From Oscillospiraceae bacterium (GTDB lineage: Bacteria > Bacillota > Clostridia > Oscillospirales > Oscillospiraceae): 11,601 nucleotides of DNA. A program made the position numbers and the translations under genes. A model generated the notes under the pieces. That model saw nothing but the letters and a program-made list of their open reading frames with translations, was not told the origin of the DNA and did not search any database. How positions within the stretch are numbered: position 1 is the stretch's first letter; each line of letters opens with the position of its first letter. The DNA lies in NCBI GenBank assembly GCA_017400415.1, contig JAFPTE010000004.1:1-11601 (forward strand), in the 5' to 3' direction. This document shows positions 7,199-11,601 of this stretch, piece by piece.

Positions 7199-7288
7199 AA
7201 TATATCTCTCGCGATAACTGGGTTGGAGCCGGATAAAATTGGAGAGTAACCGGTGAAGACGCAGTTACAAAACATTTATGAGGAGGAA

Positions 7289-7294
7289 AAGGAG
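7289..7294 (+). promoter_or_regulatory. Ribosome binding site fixing the GH3 start
   Basis: AAGGAG ends 4 nt before ATG 7299. The upstream in-frame ATG at 7278 would add seven residues (MRRKRRN) that are just the translation of this purine-rich binding region (7281-7298), so 7299 is preferred. Confidence 0.75.
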
Positions 7295-7298
7295 AAAC

Positions 7299-10200
7299 AT
7301 GAAACTGTTGAAGAACACATCACTCCTGCGTGGTCTGGCTGCTGTAATGGCGGTTCTGCTTGCCCTGACGGCAGTTGGCTACACCATCGCAACGTCCAAC
7401 ATTGCGGTTGGTATGGTGGACAGCTTTTTCGGCGTCGACCGCACCAAATACAACGACTGGACGGAGACCGTTGACGGCTACACCATCCCCGGTGCAGTTG
7501 ACGGCTATTCCTACAAGAGAGGCGTGTCTTACGCCACCACCTTCCCCAACGCAGCAGCCTATGCCGCCGCTCTGAAGGCCCATGCCATCAAGCAGGGCGA
7601 GGAAGGCTTTGCACTGCTGAAGAACGACAATAACGCCCTGCCTCTGGCTGCCGGCGCCAACGTCGCTCTCTTCGGCTGGAACGCCTACAACATGCCCTCC
7701 GGCCACACCGGCGGCCCTGCGGGCAACTCTGACCATATAACCCTGTTTGACGCCATGACCGCCAACGGCTTCAAGCTCAACGCCACCGTCACCGCTGGCG
7801 ACTTCTCCGAGATCGGCGAGACCACCGACTCCAGAGGCCGCACCGTTAGATCCGATGTGGCCGCCATGAAGTCCGCTTCCGATAACTACACCGTTCCCGA
7901 GCTCTGGAAAGAGAACGCTGCCTGGAATATCAACAAGAACTCCACCACCGCAGTCATCGTTCTGGGCCGCGGCGGCGGTGAGGGCGCCAACTACTTCCCT
8001 GATCGTGCCACCAACGCTGCGGATCCTCTGGCCCTCTCCGAGAACGAGCAGGCCATGATCAAGTATGCCAAGGAGCACTGCTCCAAGGTCGTTGTCCTGA
8101 TTGCCACCGCCAACGCCATGGAGATCGCCCCCATAGCCAAGGGCGGCGCTCTTGAGGTGGACGCCATCGGCTTCATCGGCATCCCCAACGACTATCAGTA
8201 TCAGGGCGTTGCCAACGTTCTGGCCGGCAAGGTCAACGCCACCGGCGCTCTGACCGACACCTTCGCCGTTGACCACAGCTTCAACCCCGCTGTCATCAAC
8301 ATGGGCGAGCAGCAGTATGCCGATCTGGATACCATCAACAACTTCGCTGATCCTCTCCAGAGAGACACCACCCGCTACAACGCCGACAACTACATCGTTG
8401 AGGCCGAGGGCATCTACGTCGGCTACAAGTACTATGAGTCCCGTTACTTCGACTCCATCGCCAACCCCTCCTTCAACGCCAAGGATCCCGTGGGCTCCAC
8501 CAAGATCGGCCAGCCCTGGGATTACAAGAACGAGGTCGTCTACACCTTCGGCCACGGCCTGAGCTACACTCCGTACACCCAGGAGCTGAAGGATGTTAAG
8601 ATCAACCTCTCCGAGAACGGCAGAATCACCGCCACCGTTGACGTTACCAACAAGGGCACCAAGGACGATACCTTCCTTGTCCAGCTCTACGTGAACAAGC
8701 CCTACACCAAGTACGACATCGAGCACAAGGTGGAGAAGTCCGCAGTGGACTTCCTGACCTCCGGCAAGATCACCGTCAAGGCCGGCGCCACCTCCTCCCT
8801 GGAGCTCTCCGTCCCCGCCAGATACCTGGCCAGCTGGGATTCCACCGCTCTTGGCGGAGCCGGCACCTACGTCCTGGACGAGGGCAACTACTACTTCACT
8901 GCAGCTGCCGGCGCCCATGAGGCTGCCAACAGCTTCCTGAAGGCTCAGGGCTTCACCACCGACGGCACCACTGCCGAGAACGCAGTTGTCGTCTGGGATG
9001 AGCTGGAGAAGTTCGACGACAAGACCTTCTCCGTCTCCAACGGCGTTGAGGTCCGCAACCAGATGCAGAACTCCGATATCAACTACTTCCTGGGCGACGG
9101 CACCGTCACTTACCTCTCCAGAAGCGACTACAAGGCCACCTTCCCCAAGAACTACACCAACCTTGTCAATGCCAGCGGCATCCCCTGCGAGGCTCCCTTC
9201 AAGATCTCCGGCGCCAAGCGTGAGAACGAGTGGCTCATCGAGCTGGTGAACGCTCAGTACGTTCTTAAGGAGGCTCCCGAGGCCAACTGGGCCAACATCA
9301 ACGGTGTCCTGCCTGCTACCGTGGGCGAGGGCAAGCAGTTCCCCACCGTCTGGGCCTACATCATGAACGTAGCCACCACCAATCCTGAGGCCTTCAACAA
9401 CATCAAGTCCGCCGAGTGGCAGGCTGTTGCCAAGGCCCTCCGTCTGGACGTTGCCATCGCCTCCGTGGGCGGCGGCGGCCACGCAGCCAGAGAGTTCCCC
9501 GGCATCGGCAACCCGGGCTCTGCCCAGTCCGAGTCCGTCCTTGGCTATTCCCAGACTCTGTACCTCGATGAGGAGAGAACCACCAGCATGAAGCTGAACG
9601 TGGCCTCCAACACCATGCTGGCCATCAGCTTCAACCCCGAGCTGGCCTATCAGTGGGGCCGCATAGAGGGCGAGGGCGGCCTCTGGCTCCAGAAGACCGC
9701 AAGCCCCAGAGAGTATTCCACCAACGCCGTCACCGTCTGGGGCGGCGGCCTGAACCAGCACAGAACTCCTTACAACGGCCGTAACTCCGAGTACATGTCC
9801 GAGGATCCCATGCTGACCAACATCATCGGCGAGGCCCAGTACAGAGGCTCCGGCGAGATGGGTGCCATCAACGGCCCCAAGCACATGGGCTTCAATGACC
9901 AGGAAAAGAACCGTCAGGGCAACGCCTGCTACATGACCGAGCAGAAGGTCCGTGAGACCGATACCCGCTGCTACGAGGGCGCCATGAGAGCCCACGAGGG
10001 CGGCGCTACCGGCGTCATGATGTCCTTCGCCAGAATCGGCGCTACCAACGCCACCAACAGCTACGGCTACCTGCATAACATCATCCGCGGTGAGTGGGGC
10101 TTCACCGGCATCGTCTCCACCGATATGGGCCAGGGCATGGGCTACCATGAGCTGGGCTCCATGATCATGGCCACTGTCAACGAGTACGCTTCCATGAGAG

Positions 10201-10580
10201 GCGGCGACCACTTTATGGGCTCCGCTGAGGCTCCCGACCTGGCTTCCACCGCACCCAACGGCAGACCCAACCTGACTCTGGACGCTGCCCGCAGAGACCC
10301 CGCCTTCGCCGAGCAGGCCCGTCAGACCGCTCTGTACTCCCTGTACACCATCGCCCACAGCGGCTCCGGTGTGTATGTTGAGGAAGTCCCCAACATGGGC
10401 CAGGATATCGTTGTTGAAGCTTACACCATCGATCACCACGATCCTACCGGTGAGCAGATTCCTCACGTGGGCTGGGAGTACATCTTCATCACCGTCTCTG
10501 CCATCTTCGGCGTCCTCTGCGCTGCTGCCACCGTCGGTGCTGTCGTCAGCGCACTGAACACCAAAAAGGAGGAAAAGTAA
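7299..10580 (+). CDS. Membrane-anchored, domain-permuted GH3 glycosidase (beta-glucosidase-like)
   Basis: This 1093-residue enzyme has GH3 domains in reversed order. After an N-terminal membrane segment (about 9-35) come the alpha/beta sandwich domain (about 93-330; GGGEGAN with candidate acid/base E228), a FnIII-like domain beginning near the FGHGLSYT motif (417-424), a linker with YLSRSDY (605-611), and only then the TIM-barrel domain (about 690-1045). The barrel shows GRNSEYMSEDP, PKHMGFNDQEKNR (K861, H862) and candidate nucleophile D942 in VSTDMG. A second membrane segment (about 1061-1084) and a KKEEK tail close the protein, so both ends should be cytoplasmic and the catalytic part outside. 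Reversed GH3 order is known from Ruminococcus albus and Butyrivibrio fibrisolvens beta-glucosidases. The usual Trp after the nucleophile Asp is Met. Arg codons are AGA/CGT/CGC only, suggesting high expression. The four-helix partner gene follows after one base. Substrate is undetermined. Confidence 0.9.
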   Translation: MKLLKNTSLLRGLAAVMAVLLALTAVGYTIATSNIAVGMVDSFFGVDRTKYNDWTETVDGYTIPGAVDGYSYKRGVSYATTFPNAAAYAAALKAHAIKQGEEGFALLKNDNNALPLAAGANVALFGWNAYNMPSGHTGGPAGNSDHITLFDAMTANGFKLNATVTAGDFSEIGETTDSRGRTVRSDVAAMKSASDNYTVPELWKENAAWNINKNSTTAVIVLGRGGGEGANYFPDRATNAADPLALSENEQAMIKYAKEHCSKVVVLIATANAMEIAPIAKGGALEVDAIGFIGIPNDYQYQGVANVLAGKVNATGALTDTFAVDHSFNPAVINMGEQQYADLDTINNFADPLQRDTTRYNADNYIVEAEGIYVGYKYYESRYFDSIANPSFNAKDPVGSTKIGQPWDYKNEVVYTFGHGLSYTPYTQELKDVKINLSENGRITATVDVTNKGTKDDTFLVQLYVNKPYTKYDIEHKVEKSAVDFLTSGKITVKAGATSSLELSVPARYLASWDSTALGGAGTYVLDEGNYYFTAAAGAHEAANSFLKAQGFTTDGTTAENAVVVWDELEKFDDKTFSVSNGVEVRNQMQNSDINYFLGDGTVTYLSRSDYKATFPKNYTNLVNASGIPCEAPFKISGAKRENEWLIELVNAQYVLKEAPEANWANINGVLPATVGEGKQFPTVWAYIMNVATTNPEAFNNIKSAEWQAVAKALRLDVAIASVGGGGHAAREFPGIGNPGSAQSESVLGYSQTLYLDEERTTSMKLNVASNTMLAISFNPELAYQWGRIEGEGGLWLQKTASPREYSTNAVTVWGGGLNQHRTPYNGRNSEYMSEDPMLTNIIGEAQYRGSGEMGAINGPKHMGFNDQEKNRQGNACYMTEQKVRETDTRCYEGAMRAHEGGATGVMMSFARIGATNATNSYGYLHNIIRGEWGFTGIVSTDMGQGMGYHELGSMIMATVNEYASMRGGDHFMGSAEAPDLASTAPNGRPNLTLDAARRDPAFAEQARQTALYSLYTIAHSGSGVYVEEVPNMGQDIVVEAYTIDHHDPTGEQIPHVGWEYIFITVSAIFGVLCAAATVGAVVSALNTKKEEK

Positions 10581-10581
10581 G

Positions 10582-11091
10582 ATGAAAAAGCAAGGTATCG
10601 GCACCTGGATCTGCGTCGCAGCTCTGGTATTTGCCATAGTTGGCTTTGTCCTCTACGGCATGGCTGTCAGCGCCGGCACCGGTCTGACCATCGCCAGCGG
10701 CTCCGACCTGTTCTATGATATGACCCGTCCCGAGGATACCGCCATGGCTCCCGCCGTGGTATCCTGCAGCATCATCGCCATCATCTGCCTGGTGGGCGCC
10801 ATCGTCCTGAGCCAGCTGCAGTTTGACGGCGTGGTCAGCAAGGTTGTAAACGTGTGCGTCACCGTTCTGAGAATCGCCGCCCCCGCACTGCTTGTGATTG
10901 CCCTTCTGTACTTCGCTTACGGCTCCTTCACCGGCCTGGGCTGGACCTTCTTCTCCAATGAGGAGCTGGAGATCTACCCCGCCGCCAAGGCTGTGGGCAC
11001 CCAGGTGATCACCGGCGCCGTGTTCTATGCACTGGCCTTCATCTGCGCCACCGTGGCTGCGTTCTTCAGAATCCCCAAGGACGAGAAATAA
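10582..11091 (+). CDS. Four-helix membrane protein coupled to the GH3 enzyme
   Basis: I do not recognise this 169-residue protein. It has four hydrophobic segments (about 8-30, 59-80, 91-115 and 143-163). The loop after the first contains a Thr/Pro/Asp-rich stretch (about 31-56), and a second loop (about 116-142) contains WTFFSNEELEIYP; with lysine-rich ends inside, both loops should face outward. There are no catalytic motifs, signal-peptidase site or transporter signature. The gene starts one base after the GH3 stop, and its ribosome binding site AAGGAGG (10566-10572, 9-nt spacing) lies inside the last GH3 codons, so translation is coupled. Codon choice matches the GH3 gene. The arrangement suggests a membrane partner that stabilises, positions or passes products from the doubly anchored enzyme; this is inference from context only. 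Confidence 0.85.
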   Translation: MKKQGIGTWICVAALVFAIVGFVLYGMAVSAGTGLTIASGSDLFYDMTRPEDTAMAPAVVSCSIIAIICLVGAIVLSQLQFDGVVSKVVNVCVTVLRIAAPALLVIALLYFAYGSFTGLGWTFFSNEELEIYPAAKAVGTQVITGAVFYALAFICATVAAFFRIPKDEK

Positions 11092-11127
11092 TCTCCTTTA
11101 GTCTTCCATTATAATCCTTCAAAAGCG

Positions 11128-11163
11128 GCTGCTGCAGGGCTCAGGCTCTGCAGCAGTCACTTT
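11128..11163 (+). terminator. Terminator-like hairpin of the GH3 operon
   Basis: A 13-bp stem with two G-T wobbles (11128-11140 with 11145-11157) around a TCAG loop is followed, after CAC, by only three T residues. It lies 36 nt after the stop codon of the membrane protein gene. The weak T-tract makes its efficiency uncertain, but the convergent hairpin just downstream may help. Confidence 0.6.
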
Positions 11164-11202
11164 ATGCAAAAAGAATCACCCGCCGCAGCCGCGGCGGGTG
11201 AT
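11164..11202 (-). terminator. Rho-independent terminator of the fucose isomerase-like gene
   Basis: A perfect 12-bp GC-rich stem (11175-11186 with 11191-11202, loop AGCC) is followed on the minus strand by TCTTTTTGCAT. It lies 15 nt after the stop codon of the minus-strand gene and blocks convergent transcription between the two operons. Confidence 0.85.
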
Positions 11203-11217
11203 ACGTTTTCGGAGCTC

Positions 11218-11601
11218 TTATGCCCAGGGGTTTTCCGTGGGATAGGGGAGGGATTTGGGCAGGTTCCAGGCGATATCCTGCACGCCAAGGAGCTTCTTGA
11301 CCTCAAAGAGGGTCTTGCCGTTATGGCCGAAGGCCACGGCGCCGTGGTGGGGATAGCGCTTCTGAATGAGCACATGGCGGTAGAAGCGGCCCATCTCCTT
11401 AATGGCAAAGACGCCGATGCCGCCGAAGCTGGTGGTGCGGACCGGCAGCACCTCGCCCTGGGCAATATAGGAGCGGAGGGTGCCCTCAGAGTCGCACTGC
11501 AGGCGGTAGAAGGTTATATCGCCGGGGGCGATGTCGCCCTCCAGGGTGCCTCTGGTGAAGTCGGGCTCGCTTCCCTCCGGCTCCAGGAGGCGGTGCTGAA
11601 T
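11218..11601 (-). CDS. L-fucose isomerase-family protein, C-terminal part
   Basis: This is the last 127 residues of a minus-strand gene whose start lies beyond the window. The segment RGTLEGDIAPGDITFYRLQ, then YIAQGEVLP, RYPHHGAVAFGHNGKTL and the final NLPKSLPYPTENPWA match, from memory, the C-terminal domain of the L-fucose/L-arabinose isomerase superfamily, which interconverts aldoses and ketoses with a divalent metal. One of the histidines in PHHGAVAFGH may take part in metal or substrate binding; I infer this from conservation and have not traced it to a structure. In Clostridia such proteins act in deoxysugar or pentose use. The open frame runs without a stop to the window edge and ends with TAA at 11218-11220. 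The exact sugar cannot be told from this fragment. Confidence 0.8.
   Translation of the reverse strand: MQHRLLEPEGSEPDFTRGTLEGDIAPGDITFYRLQCDSEGTLRSYIAQGEVLPVRTTSFGGIGVFAIKEMGRFYRHVLIQKRYPHHGAVAFGHNGKTLFEVKKLLGVQDIAWNLPKSLPYPTENPWA

Noticed and set aside
7043..7200. Small peptides upstream of the GH3 gene (30 codons at 7043-7135; 24 residues ending in Cys at 7126-7200), considered as signal peptides for the AgrC-like kinase
   Set aside because: Neither has a ribosome binding site. The first overlaps the terminator, and no AgrB-like processing enzyme is present.
7214..7268. CAGTTA-like words (reverse at 7215-7220, forward at 7263-7268) as a LytTR binding site
   Set aside because: LytTR sites are usually direct repeats about 21-22 bp apart upstream of a promoter. 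These are inverted, about 48 bp apart, and one lies next to the ribosome binding site.
7320..10637. A 1105-codon antisense open frame covering the GH3 gene
   Set aside because: It is in register with the GH3 codons and is open only because TTA, CTA and TCA codons are avoided. It has no recognisable domains, and its valine/glycine-rich translation is typical of an antisense shadow.
11110..11115. TATAAT after the four-helix membrane protein gene
   Set aside because: There is no -35 at a suitable distance and no plus-strand gene downstream before the convergent terminators.
1..11601. CRISPR arrays, tRNA or rRNA genes, insertion sequences, attachment sites
   Set aside because: No regularly spaced repeats, no cloverleaf or rRNA-like segments, no transposase or integrase coding and no terminal inverted repeats were seen on reading through the window.

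Overview
The window looks like a chromosomal segment of a GC-rich, Gram-positive anaerobe of the class Clostridia, probably a gut member of the Oscillospiraceae/Lachnospiraceae. Evidence for this is strong AGGAGG-type ribosome binding sites, a lipobox lipoprotein, a LytTR regulator paired with an AgrC-like GHKL kinase, sigma-A style promoters, and a glycoside hydrolase family 3 (GH3) enzyme with the reversed domain order known from rumen and gut Clostridia. The species cannot be read from the sequence.

Layout, left to right. (1) 1-286: a perfect 12-bp hairpin terminator (74-110), then a promoter and an 11-codon leader ORF in front of the first gene. (2) 287-1039: a lipoprotein of unknown function, closed by two tandem hairpin terminators. 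(3) 1231-4161: a 976-residue cytoplasmic GH2 beta-galactosidase (LacZ type) with both catalytic glutamates, behind a TATAAT promoter that holds a perfect 12-bp palindrome. A 13-bp hairpin separates it from a 223-residue membrane methyltransferase of the isoprenylcysteine carboxyl methyltransferase (ICMT) type (4213-4884), which is followed by a terminator. (4) 5000-7024: a two-component operon (LytTR response regulator, then a polytopic GHKL histidine kinase) with its own near-consensus promoter and terminator. (5) 7025-7298: an AT-rich intergenic region with direct repeats and no clear sigma-A promoter. (6) 7299-11091: a two-gene operon encoding a 1093-residue domain-permuted GH3 enzyme with a membrane segment at each end, and a 169-residue four-helix membrane protein. 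(7) 11218-11601: on the minus strand, the C-terminal part of an L-fucose isomerase-family enzyme, convergent with the GH3 operon and with its own terminator.

The theme is carbohydrate use: a surface-tethered GH3 enzyme would trim glycosides outside the cell, LacZ would cleave beta-galactosides inside, and the fucose isomerase-like enzyme would feed a deoxysugar or pentose into catabolism. The two-component system sits directly upstream of the GH3 operon and is a natural but unproven candidate regulator. The GH3 pair has a codon bias unlike its neighbours (no CGG, AGG, TTA or CTA codons seen in the GH3 gene, and only one TCA), which suggests very high expression. The least familiar element is the pairing of this doubly anchored, permuted GH3 enzyme with a tightly coupled four-helix membrane protein.
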